A DNA stretch of 64,000 nt from Viridibacillus soli (lineage in GTDB: Bacteria > Bacillota > Bacilli > Bacillales_A > Planococcaceae). The number at the start of each line of letters is the position of its first letter. Position 1 is the stretch's first letter. The stretch covers positions 1 through 64,000 of the forward strand of contig NZ_JAEOAH010000008.1 in NCBI RefSeq assembly GCF_016612995.1. Reading direction: 5' to 3'. A model generated the notes under the pieces. That model worked only from the letters and a program-made list of their open reading frames with translations. It had not been told where the DNA came from and did no database searches. The position numbers were made by a program, and so were the translations under genes. This document shows, piece after piece, positions 1-7,940 of this stretch.

Positions 1-274
1 CAAGTCGCCAATTTGTTGGTCACGAAGATCCTTTTGTGTTGGCGTATTATCGTTTGCTTTCCAACGATAATACGACGAGCGACACCTAAGTAAAGGCAGA
101 TTTCTCGGATTGGCATGATTATAGCCTCATTTCAATCGCCTTCATTTTTACTTCTACTGGATAGCTTACTCTAGTTCCCGTAGAAAAAACACCTCCACGT
201 TGGTTTTTAAAGGTAGCATACCCATTTTTCAACGAAAGGTGTTTTTATTTGTCTCATATTTCTAGGTCAGTGCA
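1..274 (-). mobile_element. IS3-family insertion sequence remnant, cut by left window edge
   Basis: Read on the minus strand, about 271-255 resembles an IS3-type tip (TGCACTGACCTAGAAATATG). It is followed by the first roughly 20 codons of an OrfA-like frame (STGTRVSYPVEVKMKAIEMR) and then, without the rest of OrfA, by the start of an OrfB-like integrase frame (MPIREICLYLGVAR, then SSYYRWKANDNTPTQKDLRD after a one-base frame change). The OrfB frame runs off position 1. Most of OrfA is missing and OrfB is frameshifted, so this copy cannot transpose by itself. The family assignment rests on the GVxRxxYYRW signature of IS3/IS150-type OrfB and on gene order; the exact subgroup is not determined. 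Confidence 0.6.
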
Positions 275-493
275 CTTAAACTGAGTATGGGCTTTTTAAT
301 AATAATGAAAAATATCCAAGTTGATTGATACAATATTATTCTACCACACTGAAAGGACTCCAACTACAAAGCCCTTGTCTGTGAGAGGAGCCACTTCTTT
401 ACAAAATTAAGGTTTGATATTTAATTTTTTTGTTTTTATTTCCTTGAATTTAAGAGTGTAGGGTCTTATATATATTAAGACTACTATCTTATA

Positions 494-1294
494 TTATTTG
501 TTTTTGAACTCTAAAATTTGTACTTTAAATAAATCGAGATCTTTATCTCCACGATTATTTATCGCTATTAATAATTTGTTGATTATATCTTCGCCAACAA
601 TAAATTCATTTATTATCAAACTAGTAAGTTCTTGAGCAGATTGATACATAATATCTTTATCTTCGTGATTTTCAATAAAGTTAATTAATATAAGAACTAA
701 TTGATCAAATTCCTCATAGGATGAAACCCAAATAGAGATGCCGTGTGAAATTTCATCTTTATTCTCACTATGAATTAATTTTTTTGCATTGCTAACTGAT
801 AATTCGTACTGATATGGTCCAACTAAATCTATATCATTATAGTCGTGAGTGTATAAATTATTTACCATTTCTTTAAAAGAATTAAATATAGTTTTTATTA
901 GGCGATTCTCTGAGTCAATAAAAGTTATTCTAGGTTCCATAGTAGATTTTCTATAGTCGAGAACTATCCAATAATGTCCATCTCCACTAATAGTTATTAA
1001 TTTTTTTTCATTAATCCCCCATTCTTTGAGTGCCTCAGTGAATTCTATGATTCCTTTAACCTTCTTTACCCCATATAAAAAGTTTAATGGAACATGATCA
1101 TCTGCCCACGAATTTTTAAAGCTAACTGGTAAAGAATTGTATATTAGAGAACCACCATTCTGTATCTTTAATAGCTCTGTATATTCCTTTGGTAATTTAA
1201 TTGAAAAAAATTTTTCTGCGAATTCTATATCAGATTCTTCAAGGCCTTCTAGTTTATAATAGTTATCTTCTGAAAGCTCCCAAATATTTCTCAT
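494..1294 (-). CDS. SUKH (SMI1/KNR4) family protein, probable toxin immunity protein
   Basis: A 266-residue cytoplasmic protein without signal peptide. The N-terminal half has the SMI1/KNR4 signature: an acidic start, then LPKEYTELLKIQNGG near residues 34-48 and GDGHYWIVLDYR near residues 104-115. SUKH proteins are known mainly as immunity proteins that bind and neutralise nuclease toxins of polymorphic toxin systems. The C-terminal half is less conserved and may be a helical extension. ATG at 1294 is preceded by AGGAG. The neighbouring gene, transcribed divergently with 71 bp between start codons, encodes a secreted HNH/WHH-type nuclease, which fits an immunity role. The divergent arrangement is unusual because immunity genes normally follow their toxin in the same direction. 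The pairing is inference from context. Confidence 0.8.
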   Translation of the reverse strand: MRNIWELSEDNYYKLEGLEESDIEFAEKFFSIKLPKEYTELLKIQNGGSLIYNSLPVSFKNSWADDHVPLNFLYGVKKVKGIIEFTEALKEWGINEKKLITISGDGHYWIVLDYRKSTMEPRITFIDSENRLIKTIFNSFKEMVNNLYTHDYNDIDLVGPYQYELSVSNAKKLIHSENKDEISHGISIWVSSYEEFDQLVLILINFIENHEDKDIMYQSAQELTSLIINEFIVGEDIINKLLIAINNRGDKDLDLFKVQILEFKNK

Positions 1295-1365
1295 TTAACT
1301 CTGCTCCTTTTTGTGCATTTAGTATAGTATTACATATGTACTGTAAAAAGTTAAGGGGGAACAAA

Positions 1366-2163
1366 ATGTTTAAGAATTTATCAAGGATAATGATAATGCT
1401 ATTATCAGTTTCATTAATCATTAGTACGGTTCTATCTGCGAAGGTATTTGCAAGTGAAGAATCTAGCATGATTACTGACAATGAAATTAGTGTTACTGAC
1501 AATGAAAATAATATTACTGAAGATGATCCACTGTCACCCGATGAATATCTAACAGATGAAGAAATTGAAAAATTAGGTGGCGCAGAATCTGTTGAGCCAG
1601 ATCAGTCTCATTTTCGACCATCTGATGAAGTTACTAGAGATGATTTTGAAACAGAAGAGGAATATCAAAAGTATCAATCAGAAAACACTTATATTACCCC
1701 CAGATTAGTTTGGTTAATTCCTCCTGCGATTGCACTAGTAACTAGAGTAGGTGGAAAATTAGTTGTTAAACAGTCATTAAAAAATACAACAAAAAATCTT
1801 ACAATTAGAAACGGAGCTCTAGCTGGTAAAAAACATCCAGTGACTAATATTCTTTTTGATAAGAATGGTTTCCCGATCTTTCCGAATAAAGCCCAGTATA
1901 CTCTACCAATGGATTTGCTTAAGTCTTCAAATTCAACACAATTTAAATTTGCTAATCAACAATTGTTAATTAAAGTAACTACTAACCTTAGTTATAGATC
2001 TCAGTTTACCTCAGCTCAAATTGCCCAGATTAAAAAGTTACAAACGCCTTCGGGATATATTTGGAATCACCACCAAAATAGAGGTGTCTTACAATTAGTT
2101 GATGCCGTTAAACATTCGAAGACTGGTCATACAGGCGGGAAAGCGATCTGGGGATCTTTGTAA
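1366..2163 (+). CDS. Secreted HNH/WHH-type nuclease toxin
   Basis: A 265-residue protein; ATG at 1366 follows AAGGGGGA and fits better than upstream in-frame starts because it opens a clean Sec signal peptide (residues 1-29, hydrophobic core MIMLLSVSLIIS, cleavage near VFA-SEES). Next come a very acidic linker (about 30-115), a hydrophobic segment WLIPPAIALV (about 115-130), and a C-terminal nuclease domain (about 150-265). That domain shows HPVTNILFDKNGFPIF and, at the end, YIWNHHQNRGVLQLVD followed by TGHTGGKAIWG, the pattern of the WHH branch of HNH/ENDO VII nucleases found in bacterial polymorphic toxins. No LXG or RHS delivery domain is present, so export would be by Sec. The SUKH gene next door is the likely immunity partner. 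Substrate (DNA or RNA) is not known. Confidence 0.75.
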   Translation: MFKNLSRIMIMLLSVSLIISTVLSAKVFASEESSMITDNEISVTDNENNITEDDPLSPDEYLTDEEIEKLGGAESVEPDQSHFRPSDEVTRDDFETEEEYQKYQSENTYITPRLVWLIPPAIALVTRVGGKLVVKQSLKNTTKNLTIRNGALAGKKHPVTNILFDKNGFPIFPNKAQYTLPMDLLKSSNSTQFKFANQQLLIKVTTNLSYRSQFTSAQIAQIKKLQTPSGYIWNHHQNRGVLQLVDAVKHSKTGHTGGKAIWGSL

Positions 2164-2174
2164 ATTAAATAGTA

Positions 2175-2206
2175 AGCCCTTACTCGTTTTGAGTAGGGGC
2201 TTTTTT
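2175..2206 (+). terminator. Rho-independent terminator of the nuclease toxin gene
   Basis: Stem AGCCCTTACTC / GAGTAGGGGCT around a short TTTT-type loop, followed by TTTTTT. It starts about 12 bp after the toxin stop codon and directly precedes a group IIC intron fragment. Confidence 0.85.
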
Positions 2207-2207
2207 G

Positions 2208-2445
2208 GTGTGCCGGGCATGTCCGTCAACTAGGTGATGAAAGTTCACTGTGGGCGTTGGGATATGCGAACCACTAGCCAAGAGCAAGGGTGTCCGCGGC
2301 GACGCGGAATCTGAAGGAAGCTGGCGGCAAAACCTTGGTACGAGGTACACGAATCACATTCGAGGTTGTTCTGTTTGGACGAGATTGTAGAACAAATCGA
2401 AATCCTAAATATCCACGGAAATCAGAGCAATAAATGTGACGGATA
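2208..2445 (+). mobile_element. 5' fragment of a bacterial group IIC intron (domain I only)
   Basis: The stretch starts with the group II 5' consensus GTGTG and reads like domain I of group IIC introns such as the Oceanobacillus iheyensis intron: GTGTGCCGGGCATG, then AAGGGTGTCCGCGGCGACGC and GGAATCTGAAGGAAGC, then GGCAAAACCTTGG. The intron begins two bases after the T-run of the preceding terminator, the insertion site class C introns are known to prefer. No reverse transcriptase gene and no domain V/VI were seen downstream; similarity fades near 2445, so this is a truncated, non-mobile relic. Confidence 0.75.
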
Positions 2446-2464
2446 GGAATTTGTAGGTTTAAAG

Positions 2465-2509
2465 CATCCGATATAGAGGAATATTATTTTCCTATATCGG
2501 ATGTTTTTT
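2465..2509 (+). terminator. Hairpin with T-tract, probable terminator
   Basis: Perfect 12-bp stem CATCCGATATAG / CTATATCGGATG separated by about 15 bases and followed by TTTTTT. It lies between the group II intron fragment and an integrase remnant and belongs to no clear gene on the plus strand. Confidence 0.55.
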
Positions 2510-2631
2510 ACTGGTGAATGGATTGCATGCCGTTCTTTTTCAAATATTTTATCTAAGTAAATCATTGTCGTATCTATTTTTGCATGACCTAGTAATTGCG
2601 ATACCAATATCTCAAGATAAAGTAGTAGCAA
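2500..2631 (-). pseudogene. Tyrosine recombinase (phage integrase) C-terminal remnant
   Basis: On the minus strand the frame encodes VSQLLGHAKIDTTMIYLDK followed by IFEKERHAIHS. LGHxxIxTTMxYL matches the C-terminal active-site region of tyrosine recombinases (LGHxxxxTTxxYxH), with Leu-Asp in place of the usual Thr-His. Only about 35 codons are recognisable; the catalytic Arg/Lys part is missing. It marks the decayed mobile-element patch at the left of the window. Confidence 0.5.
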
Positions 2632-3032
2632 TATAAATCTACTAACTTAGTCGAATCATTCGAGAACTGGCAAAACGTTATTGCTTGGATTACTAAGGAG
2701 TGTGGTGAAAACAATGAACATGAATATGCGGATTTTTATATTCATACAGTTTCATCAACAATGTAAGTCATTTTCATGTACAATTCACTGAGTTTCTTCT
2801 ATTATATAGAATGCACTAATTTCGTTTTGTTTAATTCCCTTTTTTCTGGGCAACACTACGATATCTATGATTTGACCATAAATTGAACACATACAATACA
2901 AAAAGATTAAATCGTATACATGCATGTAACAAGGTAGTTAAGAATAATGCTATAATAACAAAGGTTTGAATTACCGTTTCGTTGTATACAATTTTTATTT
3001 TTTTATTTCGTTGTCGTTAGAGGGGGAACAAG
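2632..3032. other. 400-bp intergenic stretch with a short coding remnant
   Basis: A frame open from about 2627 to the TAA at 2764-2766 would give a short peptide containing SFENWQNVIAWITKECGEN, possibly the tail of a lost gene; I do not recognise it and see no start signal. From 2770 to 3030 the DNA is AT-rich and holds presumably the promoter of the helicase gene. No RNA gene or repeat was seen. Confidence 0.4.
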
Positions 3033-4931
3033 ATGAGACAAGCAATACCATTTGCTCTTTCAAAAGATAAATCATTCTTCGACTCATTAGGTGATTGGAT
3101 GGGCGATATGCTTTATGATGAATTACCTGAAAAGGGTTTAGAGTGTCGTGATGAGCAAATTTTCATGGCTTATCAAATTGAGAAAGTTTTACGCGAAAAA
3201 TCTGTCCTATTCGCAGAAGCGGGTGTTGGTACAGGAAAAACAATCGCATATTTATTACCAGCAATTTCTTATGCACGTTATACAGGACGTCCAGCACTGA
3301 TTGCGTGTGCAGATGAAACATTAATCGACCAGCTAGTGAAAGACGGCGGCGATATTCATAAATTACAGCAATATCTTGATTTAAATATTGATGTACGTTT
3401 AGCAAAATCACGTGACCAATATTTGTGCTTAAAACGTTTTGAAGAGGCTGAGAAGTTTCATGATGGCGCGTATATCGATGACATCGTAGAAACGATTCCA
3501 GACGGCGTATTTGGTCAAGGAAAGCTATCTTTATATGGTCAACGTAGTGACTATCCAAATGTTAGCGATGCAGATTGGCAAAAGGTCAATTACAACTCGA
3601 TTCAACAATGCTCGGTTTGTGATCTTCGCAACCGTTGTGGTCAAACACTGCATCGTGCAGATTATCGTCAATCGACAGATTTAATCATCTGCTCACAAGA
3701 TTTCCTTATGGAGCATATTGCGACGAAGGAATCGCGTGAACGTGAAGGACAATTAGCACTTCTTCCTGAAGTATCCATGATTGTTCTAGATGAAGGGCAT
3801 TTACTTGAGTATGCAGCACAAAAAGCAATGACTTACAAAGTACAAGATTATACAATTGTGAAGCTTTTAGATATGTTAATGGTTGATGGTTTACGAGAAA
3901 AAACACTCTACACAATGGAAAAATTACAAGATGGTCATGAATTATTCTTTGATCAATTGCGTGATGATGTCATTGAATCAGATGAAGAACGTAAACGTAT
4001 TAACAAATCACAGATACTATTAAAACTAGGTCAAAAAGTTATTGACACAGTAGAATCTTTACTTGAAGAATTTGTTTTCGAATCAGAAATGTATGTCATT
4101 CCTGACTATGAATTGCGTATGGTAGAAGAATTCTTAGAGCAATATGAAGCAGCATTACGTATTTTCATTGCGCAAGGTGATGCGGTAGATTGGCTAGAGG
4201 AAACAGACGGGGAAGAAACGCTAGTTATTATGCCACGCCTTATTACTGAAGTACTTGAGGAAAAGCTGTTCTCCAAAAAAGTACCGTATGTCTTCTCATC
4301 AGCAACTTTATCAATCAATAAAGATTTTTCATATATCGCAAACAGTTTAGGAATTAACAAATTCCAATCATTCTCTGTTTCTTCTCCATTTGACTATGAG
4401 GAAGTAATGAAAATCTTTTTACACAAAGTAGCACAAGAAGAGAAAGTTGCAGCTGTAGAAAATTTACTACAAGATGATGAAAAAACATTAATCCTTTTCA
4501 AATCGAAACAAGCGATGCTTCATTTCAAAGGGAAATTAGTAGAAGAACTGCAAGGAGACATAGCATTTGAAGGAGATCGTGAGCTTTCATCAATCATACG
4601 TGATTTCCAAGCTGGTGAAGCGAAAGTTCTATGCTCATACCATTTATGGGAAGGCTTAGACTTACCGGAGGAATCATTAACACGTGTAATCATTTTCGAT
4701 TTACCATTCCCACCAAATGATCCATTATTTGATGCGAAGCGTTCATTTGCAACTGATGCATTTGAAGAAGTTGATTTACCATTTATGCTATTACGTCTAC
4801 AGCAAGGTATGGGTCGTTTAATCCGGACATCAAAAGATCATGGTGATATTCATATTTTACTAAACGAAGAAGAATACAAACATATAGACAAAATCAAACC
4901 AATTTTCGCTGTTGAAGCGAATGAAGTTTAA
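3033..4931 (+). CDS. ypvA: ATP-dependent helicase of the XPD/DinG family (YpvA type)
   Basis: A 632-residue superfamily 2 helicase. Walker A AEAGVGTGKT is at about residues 61-70, the DEAH-like box LDEGH near 251-255 and motif VI QGMGRLIR near 590. Between motifs Ia and II sit four cysteines, one in YLCLKR near residue 131 and three in CSVCDLRNRC near 193-202, the layout of the iron-sulfur cluster of XPD/DinG helicases. It lacks the N-terminal exonuclease domain of the longer Firmicute DinG and so corresponds to B. subtilis YpvA in size. ATG at 3033 follows AGAGGGGG. It is expected to unwind DNA 5'-3' in repair or replication-stress handling; the precise role is unknown. Next to a ypwA-type gene, as in B. 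subtilis, apart from an IS remnant between them. Confidence 0.9.
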   Translation: MRQAIPFALSKDKSFFDSLGDWMGDMLYDELPEKGLECRDEQIFMAYQIEKVLREKSVLFAEAGVGTGKTIAYLLPAISYARYTGRPALIACADETLIDQLVKDGGDIHKLQQYLDLNIDVRLAKSRDQYLCLKRFEEAEKFHDGAYIDDIVETIPDGVFGQGKLSLYGQRSDYPNVSDADWQKVNYNSIQQCSVCDLRNRCGQTLHRADYRQSTDLIICSQDFLMEHIATKESREREGQLALLPEVSMIVLDEGHLLEYAAQKAMTYKVQDYTIVKLLDMLMVDGLREKTLYTMEKLQDGHELFFDQLRDDVIESDEERKRINKSQILLKLGQKVIDTVESLLEEFVFESEMYVIPDYELRMVEEFLEQYEAALRIFIAQGDAVDWLEETDGEETLVIMPRLITEVLEEKLFSKKVPYVFSSATLSINKDFSYIANSLGINKFQSFSVSSPFDYEEVMKIFLHKVAQEEKVAAVENLLQDDEKTLILFKSKQAMLHFKGKLVEELQGDIAFEGDRELSSIIRDFQAGEAKVLCSYHLWEGLDLPEESLTRVIIFDLPFPPNDPLFDAKRSFATDAFEEVDLPFMLLRLQQGMGRLIRTSKDHGDIHILLNEEEYKHIDKIKPIFAVEANEV

Positions 4932-4939
4932 ATAACGAC

Positions 4940-4978
4940 AGAGCCGGCTCAGCAATACCAATGAGCCGGCTCTTTTTT
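4940..4978 (+). terminator. Terminator of the helicase gene
   Basis: Perfect 11-bp GC-rich stem AGAGCCGGCTC / GAGCCGGCTCT with a 12-base loop and a T6 tail, 9 bp after the helicase stop codon. Confidence 0.95.
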
Positions 4979-4986
4979 ATAAAATA

Positions 4987-5358
4987 GGCTCTGTTAAAGA
5001 ATAATGTTGATATTGGATAATTTTTCAAAATTTTGTAATGGAGAAGTAAGAACTAACGTTCGGGGATATTGCAAAGGTGAGCAAAGCGTTTAGTAACTTA
5101 TTAAAACTTATCGACAAACTATCGCATACGGAAAAAGAACGAGTATTTCAATGGGTGAAACGCTATGTTGAACCTGTAACCTCTGTCGGTGGTCGTCTAA
5201 TCAATGAAATGGAAGAAACCCGTTTTAAAGAAGGGTTCGAGTGTTCTTATTGTGCTTCTGAACACGTTGTACCGTTAAAAGCTTATTCCCACCCCGTCGA
5301 GGTCGTTTCAATCCCTCGGGTGAAAGGTGGAAAGACACTTTCACTTCGGACTTTCTAG
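4987..5358 (+). mobile_element. IS1595-family element remnant with truncated transposase
   Basis: GGCTCTGTTAAAGAATAATG at 4987 resembles an IS1595-type terminal repeat. From GTG at 5077 a 93-codon frame begins SKAFSNLLKLIDKLSHTEKE and contains FECSYCASEHVV, the first half of the zinc ribbon found at the N-terminus of IS1595 transposases. The second CxxC half and the whole DDE/ISXO2-like catalytic domain are absent; after about residue 66 the sequence loses similarity. No RBS of note. A dead copy; similar terminal sequence occurs at 62515. Confidence 0.6.
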
Positions 5359-5475
5359 TACTTGTCGGGGGTAAGTGGGCGAATGCCTTCTCTTATTGCG
5401 GTATAATTCGGAAATCTATTCAATTTACTTCGAATTTCGTGATAAAATAGAAGTAAGATAAGAGGAGGTTTTACA

Positions 5476-6975
5476 ATGACAGTTGAACAACGCTTTTTGA
5501 ATTACATAAAGAAAATCGATAATTATGAAGAAGCCCTTTCAGTAATCTATTGGGATATGCGCACTGGAGCACCGAAAAAAGGACTTGAACAACGCTCAGA
5601 AGTAGTAGGTACCATATCTTCAGAACTATTCCGCTTACAAACATCTGATGAATTAGATGAAATGCTACAAGAACTTGCAGTAAAAAAAGAAGAGCTATCA
5701 GAAATTATCCGCCGTACTTATGAAGAAACACAGAAAAACTTTGATTTAAATAAGAAAATTCCAGCAGAAGAATATAAAGCATATGTCGTACTACAATCAA
5801 AAGCAGAAGCTGTTTGGGAAGAAGCAAAAGATAAAGCAGACTTCAATCTATTCTTGCCTTATTTAAAGGGCATCATTGAAGCACAAAAGAAGTTTATTAC
5901 GTATTGGGGTGTCAAGGACAACAACCCGTACAACACGTTACTAGACCAATATGAGCCTGATATGACAACCGATATTTTAGACCGTGTATTTGCCGAGCTT
6001 AGAGAGAAAATCGTGCCATTAGTAAAAAAAATTGTCGCATCGCCAAATCGCCCAGATATGAGCGTAATTTTCGATTTTTTCCCAAAAGAAGGACAAAAGG
6101 AAGCTTGTTTAGAAATTTTACAACAACTTGATTACGACTTTGAAGCAGGCCGCCTAGATGAAACAGTGCATCCGTTTATGATCGGTCTAAACCGAGGTGA
6201 TGTTCGCGTCACAACAAAATATGACGAGCATGATTTTCGCTCAGCACTACTTGGTACAGTGCATGAATGTGGACATGCCCTTTATGAACAACATATAATG
6301 CCGGAATTAGACGGCTTACCACTTAGCACTGGAACTTCCATGGGGATCCACGAATCACAATCATTATTTTTCGAAAATTTTGTAGGCCGTAACAAAAACT
6401 TTTGGATTCATAATTACGATATGTTGAAAAAACATTCACCAAAACAATTCGAAAATGTATCATTAGAGACATTCTTACGTGCGATTAACGCAGCACAACC
6501 ATCTCTAATCCGTATCGAAGCAGATGAATTAACATATCCACTCCATATTATGATTCGTTATGAAATCGAAAAAGAATTATTCAACGGTACCTTACAAGTG
6601 GAAGACCTACCAAAAGTATGGAATGAAAAATACGAAGAATACTTAGGTATCACGCCACAAAATGATGGTGAAGGGATACTACAAGATATGCACTGGTCGG
6701 GTGGTAGCTTCGGATACTTCCCATCCTATGCACTTGGATTCATATATGCAGCGCAGTTTAAACGTGCGATGGATCAAGATATACCAAACTTTGATGAACT
6801 CCTTACAGCAGGCAATTTAACGCCAATCCGCGAATGGTTAACAGAAAAAGTACATCAATATGGCGCGCTGAAAAAACCTTTTGAATTATTAACAGAAGCA
6901 ACAGGCGAAGGTTTAAATGCCAAGTATTTAGCAGATTATCTAACGGAGAAATATACACGGATTTATAATTTGTAA
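5476..6975 (+). CDS. ypwA: M32 family metallocarboxypeptidase (thermostable carboxypeptidase, YpwA type)
   Basis: A 499-residue cytoplasmic zinc peptidase, the normal length for M32 enzymes, which remove C-terminal residues with broad specificity. The zinc-binding HExxH motif is in GTVHECGHALYEQ at about residues 260-272, followed by the third ligand region HESQSLFFENF near 293. The family elements NPYNTLLDQYEPD (about 155) and the C-terminal GSFGYFPSYALG are present. ATG at 5476 follows an ideal AGAGGAGG. It follows a ypvA-like gene, matching B. subtilis order. A strong hairpin lies downstream. Confidence 0.95.
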   Translation: MTVEQRFLNYIKKIDNYEEALSVIYWDMRTGAPKKGLEQRSEVVGTISSELFRLQTSDELDEMLQELAVKKEELSEIIRRTYEETQKNFDLNKKIPAEEYKAYVVLQSKAEAVWEEAKDKADFNLFLPYLKGIIEAQKKFITYWGVKDNNPYNTLLDQYEPDMTTDILDRVFAELREKIVPLVKKIVASPNRPDMSVIFDFFPKEGQKEACLEILQQLDYDFEAGRLDETVHPFMIGLNRGDVRVTTKYDEHDFRSALLGTVHECGHALYEQHIMPELDGLPLSTGTSMGIHESQSLFFENFVGRNKNFWIHNYDMLKKHSPKQFENVSLETFLRAINAAQPSLIRIEADELTYPLHIMIRYEIEKELFNGTLQVEDLPKVWNEKYEEYLGITPQNDGEGILQDMHWSGGSFGYFPSYALGFIYAAQFKRAMDQDIPNFDELLTAGNLTPIREWLTEKVHQYGALKKPFELLTEATGEGLNAKYLADYLTEKYTRIYNL

Positions 6976-7084
6976 AATGGTACCACCTATCGAGGTGCTT
7001 ATCCATCAAAAATGGCCGATTTACCAATAAGACGATAAAATTCGCCAACAAAATCAAACTTCCAAAAGCAATACCCTGCAAATA

Positions 7085-7139
7085 CACAAAGGCCAAAGAG
7101 GAGCTTAATCGTAAGCTCTCCTTGGCCTTTGTGATTTTT
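7085..7139 (+). terminator. Long hairpin terminator downstream of ypwA
   Basis: CACAAAGGCCAAAGAGGAGC pairs with its near-perfect complement ending GGCCTTTGTG around loop AATCGT, followed by ATTTTTA. It lies 110 bp after the carboxypeptidase stop and could also act for the minus-strand gene that ends at 7232. Confidence 0.7.
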
Positions 7140-7231
7140 AAGGAAATTATAAAATTTTACATTGAGGAGAATATTAGTGCAAGAAATCTGCTACGTCCAG
7201 CTCCGAGCGTTGTCGGGTGTAAACGGTAAAC

Positions 7232-7830
7232 TCATCTATTATGACTATAATGCCCTGGATTTGGCACTGCTCCAATCATACTTACCCAGCGATTTGTGAA
7301 GTTAAAGAAACCAGCTATAAAAGAAGCCTCTAATATTTCATGATCGTTAAAGCCAGCATCGCGTAGTAAATCTACTTGTTTTGCCGTTGTTTCTTGCGGG
7401 TAGGCAGTGACAAAGTATGCGTAATCACAAAGGGCACGTTGCTTTAATGTCAATTTTGCGGCACGATAATTATAAGTTAGCTGATCCACCAAAATGGGGT
7501 CCTTTGTTAAGCCTCTTAGTGCATCGCTATGTGTTGTTAAGCAATAGGCACAGCAATTTGTAGAGGACACAACAAGTCCAATCATTTCCTTATCTGCATT
7601 GCTTAAATAACAAGTATCTTCATTAAAAGCGTATTTTTGAAATCAATAAAGCCTTTATACTGTAGGGCATTCAAGGGGAGTACTTTAAATAAATTATTGA
7701 TAAATCCCCAGTTCTCTTGCTGGAAGGTCGTGTGCTGATCGAACTCAGCTTGTAACTTAATTGGAATGTCTTCTACATTAGGTTTTTGTAAATAAGATAG
7801 CTGCTTTTCGTATTTAGTCATCGTAAACAC
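7232..7830 (-). pseudogene. AhpD-like peroxidase-related protein, frameshifted
   Basis: Two overlapping minus-strand frames together make one carboxymuconolactone decarboxylase/AhpD-fold protein of about 198 residues. The upstream part (7830 to about 7612) starts MFTMTKYEKQLSYLQK and ends in GFIDFKNTLL; the downstream part continues NEDTCYLSNADKEMIGLVVS and carries the redox motif CAYC followed by TTHSDALRG. The frames join by a shift of one base in CTTTTAATG near 7612. With the frame restored the length and the CxxC-xxxH motif fit the peroxidase-related enzymes of this family, which reduce peroxides through the cysteine pair. It may be a real decayed gene or a base-calling error; no convincing slippery site was seen. 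Confidence 0.7.
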
Positions 7831-7892
7831 CTCTTAACATTTTATGGAAACTCAAATTATTCATTAACGTAACGGATACATCTTTTTAAGAG

Positions 7893-7927
7893 AAAATAAA
7901 AGCCCCTCCACCAAATAGTGGAGGGGA
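7893..7927 (-). terminator. Terminator of the ba3 oxidase operon
   Basis: Stem CCCCTCCAC / GTGGAGGGG with a short loop; on the minus strand it is followed by CTTTTATTTT. It lies 14 bp beyond the subunit I stop codon. Confidence 0.9.
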
Positions 7928-7940
7928 CAGATTCACACAT

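Noticed and set aside
5359-5475. Continuation of the IS1595 transposase beyond 5358
   Set aside because: None of the three frames shows the remaining zinc ribbon or catalytic motifs.
7600-7625. Programmed -1 frameshift in the AhpD-like gene
   Set aside because: CTTTTAATG is not a canonical slippery heptamer and no downstream stimulatory structure was seen; mutation or error is simpler.
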